From positions 62,001-126,000 of the forward strand of contig NZ_WWDL01000005.1 in the NCBI RefSeq assembly GCF_009848505.1: DNA of 64,000 nt. Reading direction: 5' to 3'. This document shows, one piece after another, positions 41,713 to 51,458 of the stretch. The DNA is from Muricoccus harenae. Its GTDB lineage: Bacteria > Pseudomonadota > Alphaproteobacteria > Acetobacterales > Acetobacteraceae. A program made the translations under genes and the position numbers. A model generated the notes under the pieces. That model was not told the DNA's origin, made no database searches, and saw only the letters and a program-made list of their open reading frames with translations. The number at the start of each line of letters is the position of its first letter. The first letter of the stretch is position 1.

Positions 41713-42318
41713 TTACCTCTTCCTCAACAAGGCCCGCACAATCTCTGCATGCCCCTGGTGCTTGGGCCCTTCATCCAGAAGCACCGTTCCCTCCAGGCAT
41801 TCCAGCAGCTCAAGCCCCGCGAATCCTTCCCGCACCAGCGCCGCCGACCATAGCAGTTCCGCATCGCGCGGCCCGCCGGAGCGCCGGCCTTCCTGGGCCG
41901 CGGTGAAGCCTTCCAGCACCAGCAGCCCGCCCGGCGCCAGCGCCGCCGCCGCACGGGCCACCACCACCGCCCGGTCCGCCGGCGGCAGGTGCACGAAGAT
42001 CCAGGCGACGAGGTCGAAGGCCTCCACCGGCCAGTTCCAGGTGACCAGATCCGCCACCACGGTCTGGATTCGCACACCCCGGGCATTCGCCAGGGCGGAT
42101 GCCTTGGCCAAGCCGGTGGCGGACCAGTCGACGCTCGTTACGGACAGCCTGTGCTCTGCGAGCCATACGCCGTTCCGCCCTTCCCCATCCCCGATGGCCA
42201 GGGCCCGCATCCCCGGCTGCAGCCGGGCCGCCTGGGCTTCCAGGTAGCGGTTTGGCGCCGCCCCGAAGGCGAAGCCGCCCGAGCCATAGCGTTCGTCCCA
42301 GGACGCTGCGTCGCTCAT
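41713..42318 (-). CDS. Class I SAM-dependent methyltransferase
   Basis: A 201-residue Rossmann methyltransferase. Motif I is MRALAIGDGEGRNGVWLAEH (about 38-57), followed by the acidic strand VTSVDWSATGLAKA and FDLVAWIFVHLPPADR as motif IV. It resembles the TehB/UbiG-like small-molecule methyltransferases; the substrate is unknown. Its ATG overlaps the yggS stop (ATGA, 42315-42318), so the two are coupled. Confidence 0.82.
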   Translation of the reverse strand: MSDAASWDERYGSGGFAFGAAPNRYLEAQAARLQPGMRALAIGDGEGRNGVWLAEHRLSVTSVDWSATGLAKASALANARGVRIQTVVADLVTWNWPVEAFDLVAWIFVHLPPADRAVVVARAAAALAPGGLLVLEGFTAAQEGRRSGGPRDAELLWSAALVREGFAGLELLECLEGTVLLDEGPKHQGHAEIVRALLRKR

Positions 42319-43013
42319 GCCGGATAGGACCGTGCACCGAAGATCGCGCTGCCCACCCGGACCTGGGTGGCGCCGCAGGCGATCGCCGCCTCGAAATCCC
42401 CGCTCATCCCCATGGAGAGGGTGGAGAGGCCCTCCTTTGCCGCCAGCTCCGCCAGGAAGTGGAAATGCGGCACCGGGTCCTCGCCTTCCGGCGGGATGCA
42501 CATCAGGCCGGAGACGGCCAGCCCATGCTCCTCCCGGCATTCGCGCAGGAAGGTGGAGGCCTCGGCCCGCGCCACGCCGGATTTCTGCGGCTCCGCCCCG
42601 GTGTTCACCTGCACGAGCAGATCAGGTGTCCGCCCCTCCTTGCCGATAGCTTCCGCGATGGCCTGCGCCAGGCGGGGCCGGTCCAGGCTTTCGATCACAT
42701 CGGCCACGCGCACCGCATCCCGCGCCTTGTTGGTCTGCAGCCCGCCGATGATGTGCAGGCGGAGAGCGGGGTGCTCCGCCCGCAGGCCGGGGAACTTCCC
42801 CGCCGCCTCCTGCACCCGGTTCTCCCCGAACACGGCCTGCCCGACGGCCAGGGCGGCCCGCACGGCCTCGGCCGGATGGGTCTTGGAAACGGCCACCAGC
42901 GTCACCTCCGCCGGGTCGCGCCCGGCTCCCGCGCAGGCTTCGGCGATGCGCGCCTTGATCCGGGCGAGGTTCGCGGCGATGGCAGCGGGATCGGGCAGCG
43001 GAAGATCGGTCAT
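42315..43013 (-). CDS. yggS: PLP homeostasis protein (YggS/PLPBP)
   Basis: A 232-residue single-domain TIM-barrel protein that binds pyridoxal phosphate on K44 (LVAVSKTHPAE). Other signatures are GENRVQEAAGKFP, LHIIGGLQTNKAR and LSMGMSGDFEAAIACGATQVR in part (MGMSGDFEAAI). The family buffers PLP and affects amino-acid homeostasis without a known reaction. It is co-translated with the downstream methyltransferase gene. Its start is back-to-back with the ThiE-like gene. Confidence 0.93.
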   Translation of the reverse strand: MTDLPLPDPAAIAANLARIKARIAEACAGAGRDPAEVTLVAVSKTHPAEAVRAALAVGQAVFGENRVQEAAGKFPGLRAEHPALRLHIIGGLQTNKARDAVRVADVIESLDRPRLAQAIAEAIGKEGRTPDLLVQVNTGAEPQKSGVARAEASTFLRECREEHGLAVSGLMCIPPEGEDPVPHFHFLAELAAKEGLSTLSMGMSGDFEAAIACGATQVRVGSAIFGARSYPA

Positions 43014-43041
43014 GCGGCTGTGGAAGCTAGGGCAGAACGGG

Positions 43042-43605
43042 GTGGGTTGGAACGCGCGAGGCCCGCGCGCCGTGCCGGGGTTGTGGCTGCTGAGCGATGC
43101 GCGCCGCCTGCCGGACCCCCGCGCCGCCGCCTGCCGCCTGCCGCCGGGCAGCGCCGTGCTGGCGCGCGATATGGCCCCGGCGCTGCTCCGGCCCCTGGCC
43201 GTCCTGGCGCGCCGCCGACGCCTGGTGCTTCTCCTGGCCGGGCGGGGCCGTGCCGCGCTGGCGCTCCGGGCCGGGCTTCACCTGCCGGACCGGCGGCCGG
43301 CGGAACATCTCCTGCCCGTGCTGCTCGCGCGGAGGGGCGGGCGCGGACCCCTGCTCTCCGTCGCCGCCCATGGCCGCGCGGGATTGGCCCGGGCCCGGCG
43401 GCTGGGAGCGGATGCCGTGATCCTCTCCCCGGTCTTTCCCACGGCCAGCCATCCGGGTGCTCCCGCCCTCGGTCCCCTGCGCTGGGTCGCCCTGGCCCGA
43501 CGGGCGGGGCGTCCGGTCATCGCGCTGGGTGGCGTGACCCCGCGGAATCGGCGGCGCCTGCCCTGTTGGGCGGCGGGCTGGGCGGCCATCGGGGGGCTGC
43601 TCTAA
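43042..43605 (+). CDS. Thiamine phosphate synthase/TenI-like protein
   Basis: A protein of about 187 residues similar to the ThiE/TenI TIM barrel. The C-terminal half is clear: RARRLGADAVILSPVFPTAS and PVIALGGVTPRNRRRLP. The N-terminal half is short, and the substrate-binding DGVHLGQ region reads AGLHLPDRR. The pyrophosphate and Mg ligands of ThiE are therefore not evident, and a TenI-like or degenerate role is possible. Start is uncertain: GTG 43042 (AGGG nine bases upstream), GTG 43072, or ATG 43012, which would overlap the yggS start in a shared CATG. Confidence 0.65.
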   Translation: MGWNARGPRAVPGLWLLSDARRLPDPRAAACRLPPGSAVLARDMAPALLRPLAVLARRRRLVLLLAGRGRAALALRAGLHLPDRRPAEHLLPVLLARRGGRGPLLSVAAHGRAGLARARRLGADAVILSPVFPTASHPGAPALGPLRWVALARRAGRPVIALGGVTPRNRRRLPCWAAGWAAIGGLL

Positions 43606-43720
43606 CAGCCTGTGGCCAGCCGGACACAGTGTTTCGCGGATGTCGCGTTCGGTGACATTGCACGATGGACGCATCCAAACGCCATGAACCATTATCCGCC
43701 CGGGCTCGGCCGAGAAGGAG

Positions 43721-43804
43721 TGCATCCATGAGGATGCATGGCTTCACGGCAGACCCGCCGAGGGGGGCGGGCGGGTCGCAGGAAGCGCCGGGACGATTTC
43801 CCGG
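43721..43804 (+). promoter_or_regulatory. Structured 5' leader of the porin gene
   Basis: Three hairpins precede the porin start: TGCATCC/GGATGCA (43721-43727, 43732-43738) with an ATG in its loop, GACCCGCC/GGCGGGTC (43752-43759, 43770-43777) and CCGGGA/TCCCGG (43788-43793, 43799-43804). AAGGAG lies seven bases before the loop ATG at 43728, which is in frame with the porin gene. This may be a regulated leader; the function is inferred. Confidence 0.45.
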
Positions 43805-43823
43805 CACGTCAGGAGGATTTGGG

Positions 43824-45098
43824 ATGCGCAAGCTTCTTCTTGGCAGCACGGCCGTTGCCGCCGCTGCCCTCTTCGCGCCGGTTGGCGCTTCGGCCCAGAC
43901 GCTGAGTGGTGACGCCTTCTCGTCCCGCCTGGGCGCGCCGCTGACCTCGATGCGCGGCGCTCTCGAAGTGCGCCTCGGTGGTTTCTACAAGGCGATGTAC
44001 AACCGGACCGACCAGGACGGCGACAACTCTGCGGACGTTCGCCTCGGCAAGTCCGACTTCTCGAACGAGATCGAGATCCACGTCCTCGCCTCGGGCAAGG
44101 CCGCGAACGGCCTGCGCTACGGCGTCGCGCTTGAAATCGAGAACGACAACGTCCGCGTTCCCGGCACGATCGGCAAGAACGGCCTGCAGTACGACGAGGC
44201 TTGGGCCTACCTGCAGGGCACTTTCGGCCAGATCCGCTTCGGTGACGAAGATGGCGCGATCGCCCAGCTGCAGTCCGGCCACATCACCGGCTTCGGCCTC
44301 GGCGGCCTCGACTCCGGCGACCTCAACCAGCAGGTCATCGGTTCGAACCAGCGCGCCCAGTTCAATCACGTGAACGACCTCGGCGACAACACCAAGCTCA
44401 TCTACCTGTCGCCGCAGTTCTTCGGCCTCGATGCCGGCATCAGCTTCGCCTTCAACAACCAGGAAGGCGCCCTGTCGGGCTGCGACACCCTGGCCGCCGG
44501 CGCGGGCAGCACCTGTGATCGCCTGAGCGCGATCGTGGGCGGCAGCAACCGCCGCCGCAACGAGGTCCAGGCCGCCCTGCGCTGGCGCGGGTCCTTCGGC
44601 CCCGTCGGCCTCGCGGCAACGGTCGGCTATATTGGCGCCGATGCGGTCAAGAACATCGGTGGTGGCGCCGAGCGCCTCGACATGGTGTGGGCCGGTACGG
44701 CGATCACCGGCTTCGGCTTCACGGTTGGCGGCTGGTACACGGGCGGCAACGGCAACGCGGGCTTCTCGACCCTGCAGCGCCGCAGCGCCACCGTCGTCGA
44801 CGATCGTCGCGTGGACTCCTTCCTCGTCGGCGCAACCTACACGATTGACGCCTTCACGGTCGGCGGTCACTTCGCCCGCACCTTCTCCGCGGGCAGCCAG
44901 ACGGTTGCGGCCGGTCGCCGTGACACGGGCTGGACCGTGGGCGGCAACTACCGCATCGCGCCGGGCCTGGACCTGTTCGCCGAGTACAACCAGGTTGAGC
45001 GCCGCGAGCGCGGCTTCAACTTCGCCTTCGGCGGCAACCCCGTCCTGAACTCCACGGACACCACCGTGGTGCTGGCCGGCTTCCGCGTCGCCTTCTGA
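43824..45098 (+). CDS. Gram-negative porin
   Basis: A 424-residue outer-membrane general porin. Signal peptide: MRKLLLGSTAVAAAALFAPV, cleavage after ASA (about 24). The mature chain begins with a short linker, then EVRLGGFYKAMYNRTDQ, followed by alternating amphipathic strands and the periplasmic-side GTFGQIRFGDEDGAI motif typical of porins. It ends with VVLAGFRVAF, the C-terminal Phe needed for BAM insertion. AGGAGG precedes the ATG at 43824. High expression is suggested by the strong ribosome site, the structured leader and a near-perfect terminator. Confidence 0.92.
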   Translation: MRKLLLGSTAVAAAALFAPVGASAQTLSGDAFSSRLGAPLTSMRGALEVRLGGFYKAMYNRTDQDGDNSADVRLGKSDFSNEIEIHVLASGKAANGLRYGVALEIENDNVRVPGTIGKNGLQYDEAWAYLQGTFGQIRFGDEDGAIAQLQSGHITGFGLGGLDSGDLNQQVIGSNQRAQFNHVNDLGDNTKLIYLSPQFFGLDAGISFAFNNQEGALSGCDTLAAGAGSTCDRLSAIVGGSNRRRNEVQAALRWRGSFGPVGLAATVGYIGADAVKNIGGGAERLDMVWAGTAITGFGFTVGGWYTGGNGNAGFSTLQRRSATVVDDRRVDSFLVGATYTIDAFTVGGHFARTFSAGSQTVAAGRRDTGWTVGGNYRIAPGLDLFAEYNQVERRERGFNFAFGGNPVLNSTDTTVVLAGFRVAF

Positions 45099-45132
45099 TC
45101 CCGCAACGGATCAGGCTTCGGCCGAATGGATT

Positions 45133-45163
45133 GGGGCGGCGGGGAAACCCGCTGCCCCTTTTT
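45133..45163 (+). terminator. Rho-independent terminator of the porin gene
   Basis: An 11-bp stem GGGGCGGCGGG (45133-45143) pairs with CCCGCTGCCCC (45148-45158) around GAAA, with one G-T pair, followed directly by TTTTTC. It starts 34 bp after the porin stop. Confidence 0.92.
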
Positions 45164-45264
45164 CTTTTGAGCCCGGTGCCGAGTGCCCTCAGGCAAGGGC
45201 AATCGGCAGGAAGTTGCGTTTTCTCACTTGCGCCCCGGCCCGGCGGCGCCTTAGGTCCGGCGTC

Positions 45265-45795
45265 ATGCGCCATATCCGCCTCGCAGCCCTTGCGCTGCCC
45301 GTCCTCATCGCCGCCTGCAGCCAAGGCCGCTCGGTGGAGAACGACGAGTATTACGATGACAGCCGCCGTGCCCGTGTTGCCGGCCGCCTCTCCGGGCATC
45401 AGGACGGGCTGCTGATCCTCGGCACCGACCGCAGCCGCAACCGCGAGGGCGGCGCCGGCGACCAGTCCGGCTCGCTCGGGGTGAATGCCTATCTGTGGCG
45501 CGCCAGCCTCGACACCCTGTCCTTCATGCCGCTCGCCTCGGCCGATCCCTTCGGCGGCGTCATCATCACCGACTGGTACTCGCCCCCCGCCACGCCGGGC
45601 GAGCGCTTCCGGGCCACGGCGTATATCCTCGGCCGCCAGCTCCGTTCGGACGGCGTGCGCGTGTCCGTCTTCCGCCAGGAACTGCGCAACGGGATGTGGG
45701 TGGACGCGGCCGTCGCCACTGCCACCGGCACCGAGCTGGAGGACAAGGTCCTCGCCCGCGCCCGCGAGCTGCGCAGCCAGTCCGCCTCCCTCTGA
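45265..45795 (+). CDS. DUF3576 lipoprotein
   Basis: A 176-residue lipoprotein with the lipobox LIAAC (Cys18) after MRHIRLAALALPV. The body matches alphaproteobacterial DUF3576: LGVNAYLWRASLDTLSFMPL, DPFGGVIITDWYSPP and FRATAYILGRQLRSDGVRV. The gene commonly precedes leuS-lptE-holA, as it does here apart from a PRC-barrel gene on the other strand. Function is unknown; an envelope role is likely from the lipid anchor. The ATG at 45265 was chosen because it gives the lipoprotein signal directly. Confidence 0.9.
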   Translation: MRHIRLAALALPVLIAACSQGRSVENDEYYDDSRRARVAGRLSGHQDGLLILGTDRSRNREGGAGDQSGSLGVNAYLWRASLDTLSFMPLASADPFGGVIITDWYSPPATPGERFRATAYILGRQLRSDGVRVSVFRQELRNGMWVDAAVATATGTELEDKVLARARELRSQSASL

Positions 45796-45841
45796 GGAGC
45801 CGGCTTCCGGCCGCGCCGTCCGGGCGCGGCCGGGGCATGGC

Positions 45842-46213
45842 TTAACGCGACAGCGGCGGCAGCGAGCGGATTTCGGCCGAGGCCATGTCGATGGTCACCC
45901 GCCGCTCGCCTGGCACGATACGCAGCCGCTGCAGCGGCACGGCCACATGGCGGTGGGTCAGCCCCAGCCGGCCTTCCAGCTCGATGATGACCATGGTCAC
46001 CTGGCCCTGGGCCGGGTCGATGACCAAGTCGTCGACTTCGCCGACCTCGACATTGTCCGTGGTATAGACGTCGCGATCCATCAGCTGCTCCGCCCGGATA
46101 TGCCCGGCCGGAATCGAAGTGGCGCTTGGCGCGGCTCCTGGTGCCTGGGCAGAGACGGGCGAGGACAGGCCGGCAAGGGCCACCAGCAGCACCGCAATCG
46201 GGACCATCCGCAT
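45842..46213 (-). CDS. Secreted PRC-barrel domain protein
   Basis: A 123-residue protein with a signal peptide ([20 protein letters not shown], cleavage after SAQ or nearby). The PRC-barrel-like domain (about 38-115) includes [20 protein letters not shown] and [23 protein letters not shown] barrels occur in photosynthetic reaction-centre H subunit, RimM and envelope stress proteins; a precise role is not readable. AAAGGAG eight bases upstream supports the start. It is divergent from leuS, with a 137-bp gap. Confidence 0.83.
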   Translation of the reverse strand: MRMVPIAVLLVALAGLSSPVSAQAPGAAPSATSIPAGHIRAEQLMDRDVYTTDNVEVGEVDDLVIDPAQGQVTMVIIELEGRLGLTHRHVAVPLQRLRIVPGERRVTIDMASAEIRSLPPLSR

Positions 46214-46350
46214 CTCAGGGCTCCTTTCCTCGGATGAACCCTAGGAACCCGGTGCCACCCGCGGGGTTTCCCCACGCCAAGGCCTTCCCACTCCGCGCCG
46301 GGGGGAATATCAGGATAGGTCATCAGACAAGTTCCATACTGGCCCATTCC

Positions 46351-48918
46351 ATGACCGACGGCCCGCCCGACAGCCCCGCCCGCTACGACTTCGCCGCCGC
46401 CGAGCCCCGCTGGCAGCAGGCCTGGCAAGACCGCGCCAGCTTCGCCGCACCGGACGTGCCGGATGGCACGAAGCCGAAGTACTATGTTCTGGAAATGTTC
46501 CCGTACCCCTCCGGCAAGATCCATATGGGGCATGTGCGGAACTACACGCTCGGCGACGTTGTGGCCCGCTACAAGCGCGCCCGCGGCCATGAGGTGATGC
46601 ATCCAATGGGCTGGGACGCCTTCGGCCTACCCGCCGAGAACGCCGCCCGCGAGCGCGGTACCCATCCCGCCGCCTGGACCTACGCCAATATCGCGAACAT
46701 GCGGTCCGAGCTGAAGAGTATGGGTCTCAGCCTCGACTGGTCGCGCGAATTCGCCACCTGCGACCCGGAATATTACGGCCAGCAGCAGGCGCTGTTCCTG
46801 GACTTCCTGGCTGCCGGGCTGGTGGAGCGCCGGAAGTCCTGGGTGAACTGGGACCCGGTGGACGGCACCGTGCTGGCGAATGAGCAGGTGATCGACGGAA
46901 AGGGCTGGCGTTCCGGCGCGCCGGTGGAGAAGCGCGAGCTTTCCCAGTGGTTCCTGGCCATCACGAAGTTCGCCCCGCAGCTGCTGGAGGCGCTGGACAC
47001 GCTGGACCGCTGGCCCGAGCGTGTGCGGACGATGCAGGCCAATTGGATTGGCCGGAGCGAGGGCGCCCGCCTGCGCTTCCCGCTGGCTGAGCCTGCCGCG
47101 GGGCTGAGCGAGGTGGAGGTCTTCACCACCCGCCCGGACACGCTCTACGGCATGTCCTTCCTGGCTGTCGCCGCCGAGCATCCGCTCGCCGCCGCGGCCG
47201 CTGCGCGGGACCGGAAGGCCGGCGCCTTCATCGCCGAATGCCGCAGCCAGGGCACCAGCGAGGCCGCCATCGAGCAGGCTGAGAAGAAGGGCTACGACAC
47301 CGGCTTCCGCGTCGCGCATCCCTTTATCGAGGGCGTGACCTTCCCGGTCTGGATCGCGAACTTCGTGCTGATGGAATACGGCACGGGGGCGCTGTTCGGC
47401 TGCCCTGCGCATGACCAGCGCGACCTGGACTTCGCGCGCAAGTACGGCCTGCCGGTGCCGCCGGTGGTGCTGCCGCCCGGCGAGGACCCGGCGAGCTTCA
47501 CGATCGGCAAGACCGCCTGGACGGGTGACGGCACGCTGTTCAACTCCGGCTTCCTGGACGGCCTCGGCAGCGAGGCCGGCAAGCGCGCGGCCATCGAGGC
47601 GCTGGAGGCCAAGGGGGCGGGGCAGGGGGTGGTGAACTGGCGCCTGCGCGACTGGGGCGTTTCCCGGCAGCGCTACTGGGGCTGCCCCATCCCGGTCATC
47701 CATTGCGAGGCCTGCGGCATCGTCCCCGTGCCGAAGGATCAGCTTCCCCTGAAGCTGCCCGAGGATGTGGACTTCTCGAAGCCCGGCAATCCGCTGGACC
47801 ACCATCCGAGCTGGAAGCATGTGGGCTGCCCGTCCTGCGGAAAGCCGGCGCGGCGCGAGACGGACACCTTCGACACCTTCGTCGACAGCTCCTGGTACTT
47901 CGCCCGCTTCTGCTCCCCGCACTCGCCCACGCCGCTGAAGCGCGAGGCCACCGATGCCTGGCTGCCGGTAGACCAGTATATCGGCGGTATCGAGCACGCG
48001 ATCTTGCACCTGCTCTATTCTCGCTTCTTCACCCGCGCCCTGCACGGCATGGGCCAGATCGGCACGCCTGAGCCCTTCGCCGGGCTGTTCACCCAGGGCA
48101 TGGTCCAGCACGCCTCCTACAAGGCACCGGATGGCCGCTGGCTGGCGCCGGACGAGGTGGAGGCCACCCCAGAGGGCGGTGCCGTCGAGAAGGGCACAGG
48201 CATCGCGCTGACGGTTTCGCGCAACGACAAGATGTCGAAGTCCAAGCGCAACACCGTCGACCCGGGCGCCATCATCGGCCGCTACGGCGCGGACACGGCG
48301 CGCTGGTTCATCCTTTCCGACAACCCGCCGGAGCGGGACATGGAGTGGAGCGAATCGGGCGTCGCCGGCGCCCACCGCTTCGTCCAGCGCATCTGGCGCC
48401 TGGCCACCGGTCTCGAAGCACGCACGGGCGAGGGTGAGTCCCGCCCGTTGATGCAGGCCACCCACCGCACCATCGCGGCCGTCACCGCGGCGCTGGAGAG
48501 CTTCGCCTTCAACGTGGCCGTGGCCAAGCTGCATGAATTCGCCAATGCCATTGAGGCAAGCCCGGCAGGCGTCGAGGCGCAGCGCGAGGCGGTCGGCACT
48601 CTGGCCCGGCTTGCCGCGCCCATGATGCCGCATCTGGCCGAGGAACTCTGGTCCGTCCTGCATCCGGGCGACACCCGGCTGGTCGCCGAGATGCCCTGGC
48701 CCGAGGCCGATCCCGCCCTGCTGGCGGCCGACAGCATGACCATCGCCGTGCAGGTGCTCGGCAAGCTGCGCGCGACCCTCTCGGTTCCCATCGGCATTCC
48801 CGAGGCGGAGTTGCTCGCGGCGGCCGAGGCGGAGGAGAATGTGCAGCGTGCCATTGCCGGCAAGCCCATCCGGAAGCGCATCCATGTCCCAGGCCGCGTC
48901 GTCAACTTCGTCGTCTGA
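46351..48918 (+). CDS. leuS: Leucyl-tRNA synthetase
   Basis: Charges tRNA-Leu. The 855-residue class I synthetase has the HIGH-type motif HMGH (58-61, in [19 protein letters not shown]), the editing domain (about 225-410, with [20 protein letters not shown] and [15 protein letters not shown]) and KMSKS at 627-631 ([10 protein letters not shown]). The zinc-like insert CEACG...CPSCG (about 452-495) is present. The ATG at 46351 fits the family start [14 protein letters not shown]; upstream extension only crosses the intergenic region. Confidence 0.97.
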   Translation: MTDGPPDSPARYDFAAAEPRWQQAWQDRASFAAPDVPDGTKPKYYVLEMFPYPSGKIHMGHVRNYTLGDVVARYKRARGHEVMHPMGWDAFGLPAENAARERGTHPAAWTYANIANMRSELKSMGLSLDWSREFATCDPEYYGQQQALFLDFLAAGLVERRKSWVNWDPVDGTVLANEQVIDGKGWRSGAPVEKRELSQWFLAITKFAPQLLEALDTLDRWPERVRTMQANWIGRSEGARLRFPLAEPAAGLSEVEVFTTRPDTLYGMSFLAVAAEHPLAAAAAARDRKAGAFIAECRSQGTSEAAIEQAEKKGYDTGFRVAHPFIEGVTFPVWIANFVLMEYGTGALFGCPAHDQRDLDFARKYGLPVPPVVLPPGEDPASFTIGKTAWTGDGTLFNSGFLDGLGSEAGKRAAIEALEAKGAGQGVVNWRLRDWGVSRQRYWGCPIPVIHCEACGIVPVPKDQLPLKLPEDVDFSKPGNPLDHHPSWKHVGCPSCGKPARRETDTFDTFVDSSWYFARFCSPHSPTPLKREATDAWLPVDQYIGGIEHAILHLLYSRFFTRALHGMGQIGTPEPFAGLFTQGMVQHASYKAPDGRWLAPDEVEATPEGGAVEKGTGIALTVSRNDKMSKSKRNTVDPGAIIGRYGADTARWFILSDNPPERDMEWSESGVAGAHRFVQRIWRLATGLEARTGEGESRPLMQATHRTIAAVTAALESFAFNVAVAKLHEFANAIEASPAGVEAQREAVGTLARLAAPMMPHLAEELWSVLHPGDTRLVAEMPWPEADPALLAADSMTIAVQVLGKLRATLSVPIGIPEAELLAAAEAEENVQRAIAGKPIRKRIHVPGRVVNFVV

Positions 48919-49468
48919 GCACCCCGCCGGGGTGCCTGCACGGGTCCTATCCCGGCGCGGCCTGTTGGCCGGGCTGGGGGTCGCCCTGACCGGCTGCGGC
49001 TTCCGCCCGTTGAATGCTCCGCCCACGGCCGAGGAGCTTGGCTCTGATATCGGGCGGCAGCTGGCTGCGGTGCGGATCGGCCGTACCTATGGCCGCAACG
49101 GTCAGCTCCTCCACCAGGCCCTGCAGCGCCGCCTGGCCGCCCGGGACCGGACAGCGCCGGCGGCCCGCTACGAGCTGAATGTCAGCCTCCTCCCGGCCTA
49201 TGAGGCCCAGGGCTACCGCCGGGATGGTTCCGCGAGTCGCGTTCGCATGGTCATGTCGGCCCCCTGGGCGCTTCAGACCATTTCCGTGCCGGCCCAGCCT
49301 ATCGCCAACGGCACCGCCCGCGCCGTCGATTCCTACAACATTATCGAGAACGAGTACTTCGCCTCCATCGTCAGCAGCGAGGCGGCCGAGCGACGCCTCG
49401 TGGAGATGGTCGCGGAGGACATCGTGCTGCGCCTTGCCCTCGCTTTCCGCGAGAACCCGGCGGCCTGA
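48884..49468 (+). CDS. lptE: LPS-assembly lipoprotein LptE
   Basis: Plugs LptD in the outer membrane for LPS transport. The predicted lipobox is LTGC after [12 protein letters not shown]; the SRR-x-L arrangement suggests Tat or long-n-region export. The mature part contains [20 protein letters not shown] and [20 protein letters not shown], typical of alphaproteobacterial LptE. The ATG at 48884 has GGAAG seven bases upstream and overlaps leuS by 35 bp. A GTG at 48929 would give a shorter, more classical signal (Cys23) but lacks a ribosome site. It is followed by holA after seven bases. Confidence 0.87.
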   Translation: MSQAASSTSSSEHPAGVPARVLSRRGLLAGLGVALTGCGFRPLNAPPTAEELGSDIGRQLAAVRIGRTYGRNGQLLHQALQRRLAARDRTAPAARYELNVSLLPAYEAQGYRRDGSASRVRMVMSAPWALQTISVPAQPIANGTARAVDSYNIIENEYFASIVSSEAAERRLVEMVAEDIVLRLALAFRENPAA

Positions 49469-49475
49469 GCCGCAC

Positions 49476-50486
49476 ATGGCTAAGCTGGACGCCCGCCGCC
49501 TTCCCGCCTTCCTGAAGGACCCCGGCAACACCCGCGCCGTCCTTCTACATGGCGAGGATGGCGGGCTGGCACGGGAGCGGGCGGATGCGCTGCAGGAGGC
49601 CATCGCCCCGGGCAACGACCCCTTCCGCGTGGCGGAGCTGCCCCGGGACGCCGCCGCCCGGCCCGGTACCCTCTCCGGCGAGGCCGCCGCCATGGCCCTC
49701 ACCGGTGGCCGGCGCGTCATCCGCATCCGCGATGCCACCGACGCGCTCGCCGCCCCCCTGCGGGACGTTCTGGAGTCCACGGGCGACACGCTCATTATCA
49801 TCGAGGCCGGGGAGCTTCCCGCCCGGTCCAAGCTTCGCCAACTGGCAGAGGCCCATGCCCGTGCGGCCTCCATCGCCTGCTATCGCGAACGCGGCGCCGA
49901 GCTTTCCGCCACCATCGCCGCCCTGCTGAAGGAGAATGGCGTCACTGCGGAACCCGCGGCCATCGCTTGGCTGGCCGGACGGCTGGGCGATGATCGCCAG
50001 ACTCTGCGGCGGGAGCTGGAGAAGCTGGCCCTTTATGCCGGGCCGGGAGGGCGGCTGGCGGAAGAGGATGTCCTCGCCTGCATCGGCGATGGCTCCGCAC
50101 TGGAACTGGACGAGGCGCTGATCGCCGCCACGGCCGGCGAGGTAGCCATTGCCGACCGAGCGCTGGAGTCGGCCATGTCCGAGGGCGCCAACCCGGTACA
50201 GGTCATCCGCGCGCTGCTGCGGCATGTGCAGCGCCTGCACTTGGCTTCCATCGCCGGGATGCAGGCCCTGCACCCACCCGTCTTCTTCCGGAGCAAAGCC
50301 GGCTTTGAGAAGGCGCTGCGGATCTGGCGCCCGGATGCGCTGGAAGCCGTGCTGGCCGTGCTGCTGGAGGCCGAGCGCCAGAGCAAGTCCGGCGGCACCG
50401 GGCGGCCCATGCCGGATTCAGCCCTGGCGCGCTCGGCGCTGCTGACCCTGGCGCGGCAATCTGCGATCCTGGCGCGGCGCGGCTAG
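49476..50486 (+). CDS. holA: DNA polymerase III delta subunit
   Basis: Opens the beta clamp as part of the clamp loader. The 336-residue protein begins MAKLDARRLPAFLKD, the usual alphaproteobacterial HolA start. It has VLLHGEDGGLARERADALQ, IRDATDALAAPLRDVLESTG and the C-terminal collar (RALLRHVQRLHLASIAGMQA). No Walker A is present, as expected for delta. It lies in the conserved leuS-lptE-holA order and converges with parB across a 132-bp gap where I see no clear terminator. Confidence 0.93.
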   Translation: MAKLDARRLPAFLKDPGNTRAVLLHGEDGGLARERADALQEAIAPGNDPFRVAELPRDAAARPGTLSGEAAAMALTGGRRVIRIRDATDALAAPLRDVLESTGDTLIIIEAGELPARSKLRQLAEAHARAASIACYRERGAELSATIAALLKENGVTAEPAAIAWLAGRLGDDRQTLRRELEKLALYAGPGGRLAEEDVLACIGDGSALELDEALIAATAGEVAIADRALESAMSEGANPVQVIRALLRHVQRLHLASIAGMQALHPPVFFRSKAGFEKALRIWRPDALEAVLAVLLEAERQSKSGGTGRPMPDSALARSALLTLARQSAILARRG

Positions 50487-50618
50487 GACCCGGCCCGCGG
50501 CAGGCTGTGTCAGTCGGCGCCGGCGAAGAAACGGCCGCACCGCAAGCCTCCAGGCAGCAAGGCCCGGTGCTGGGTCATCCGGAGGCGACCCAAGCCTTTC
50601 CCCGGACGCGCTGCCCTT

Positions 50619-51458
50619 TCAGCCCTGCAGAAGCCGCACGACACCGTCGAGCTGGTCCAAGTCACGGTATGCGATGGTGACCTTGCCGGACTTGCCGCGA
50701 TGCTCGATCGATATGCGCAGCCCCAGCCGCTCGGACAGCTCCCGCTCCAGCGCCCGCGTCTCGGCATCCTGCTGCCGCCGCGCTGCCCGCGGCCGGTCGG
50801 CAGCGGCTGCCAGCGCCTCGGTCTGGCGCACGTTGAGGCCGCGTGTCACCACCAGCTCGGCCAGCCGGACCGGATCGGGCGAGGTCAGTAGCGCGCGCGC
50901 ATGGCCCGCCGTGAGGCTGCCGCGTCCGAGCATCTGCCGGACGCCCGCCGGCAGGGCCAGCAGGCGCATGGTGTTGGCCACATGGCTTCGGCTCTTGCCC
51001 ACAGCATTGCCCAGGGCATCGGCCTTTAGCCCGAATTCCTCGGCAAGGCGGCGATAGCCCTCCGCCTCCTCCAGCGCATTCAGGTCCTCGCGCTGCAGGT
51101 TCTCAACGAGCCCGGCTGCCATGGCCTCGCGGTCGTCGAACTCGCGCACCACCACCGGCACCTCATGAAGCTTAGCGCCCTGGGCTGCCCGCCAGCGCCG
51201 TTCGCCGCCGATGATCTGGTAGACGCCGGCCGCGCCCGGCTTTGGCCGCACCAGGATCGGCTGCAGCACGCCGTGCTCGCGCACGGAAGCCGTCAGCTCC
51301 GCCAGCGCCTCCTCGTCCATCGGGCCGCGTGGCTGGAAGGGGCCGGGCTCCAGCGCCTCCACCGGTAGGTTCTGGGGGGTGGTGGCCGCCAGCGCCGTGC
51401 CCTGGTCATCCCCGAGCAGCGCTGAGAGCCCCATACCGAGACGGGTGGGCTTCCTCAT
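50619..51458 (-). CDS. parB: Chromosome partitioning protein ParB
   Basis: A 279-residue CTP-dependent DNA clamp that loads at parS and spreads. It starts MRKPTRLGMGLSALLGD with the ParA-contacting N-terminal peptide. The CTP/ParB domain has GERRWRAAQGAKLHEVPVV and ENLQREDLNALEEAEGYRRL; the HTH region contains VGKSRSHVANTMRLL and a C-terminal dimerisation domain follows. Two parS-like sites lie 1.4 and 5 kb away. Its ATG overlaps the parA stop (ATGA, 51455-51458). Confidence 0.96.
   Translation of the reverse strand: MRKPTRLGMGLSALLGDDQGTALAATTPQNLPVEALEPGPFQPRGPMDEEALAELTASVREHGVLQPILVRPKPGAAGVYQIIGGERRWRAAQGAKLHEVPVVVREFDDREAMAAGLVENLQREDLNALEEAEGYRRLAEEFGLKADALGNAVGKSRSHVANTMRLLALPAGVRQMLGRGSLTAGHARALLTSPDPVRLAELVVTRGLNVRQTEALAAAADRPRAARRQQDAETRALERELSERLGLRISIEHRGKSGKVTIAYRDLDQLDGVVRLLQG

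Noticed and set aside
46627-49026. A very long minus-strand open frame opposite leuS
   Set aside because: It is a GC-bias mirror of the leuS codons with no recognisable domain. leuS on the plus strand has complete synthetase motifs.
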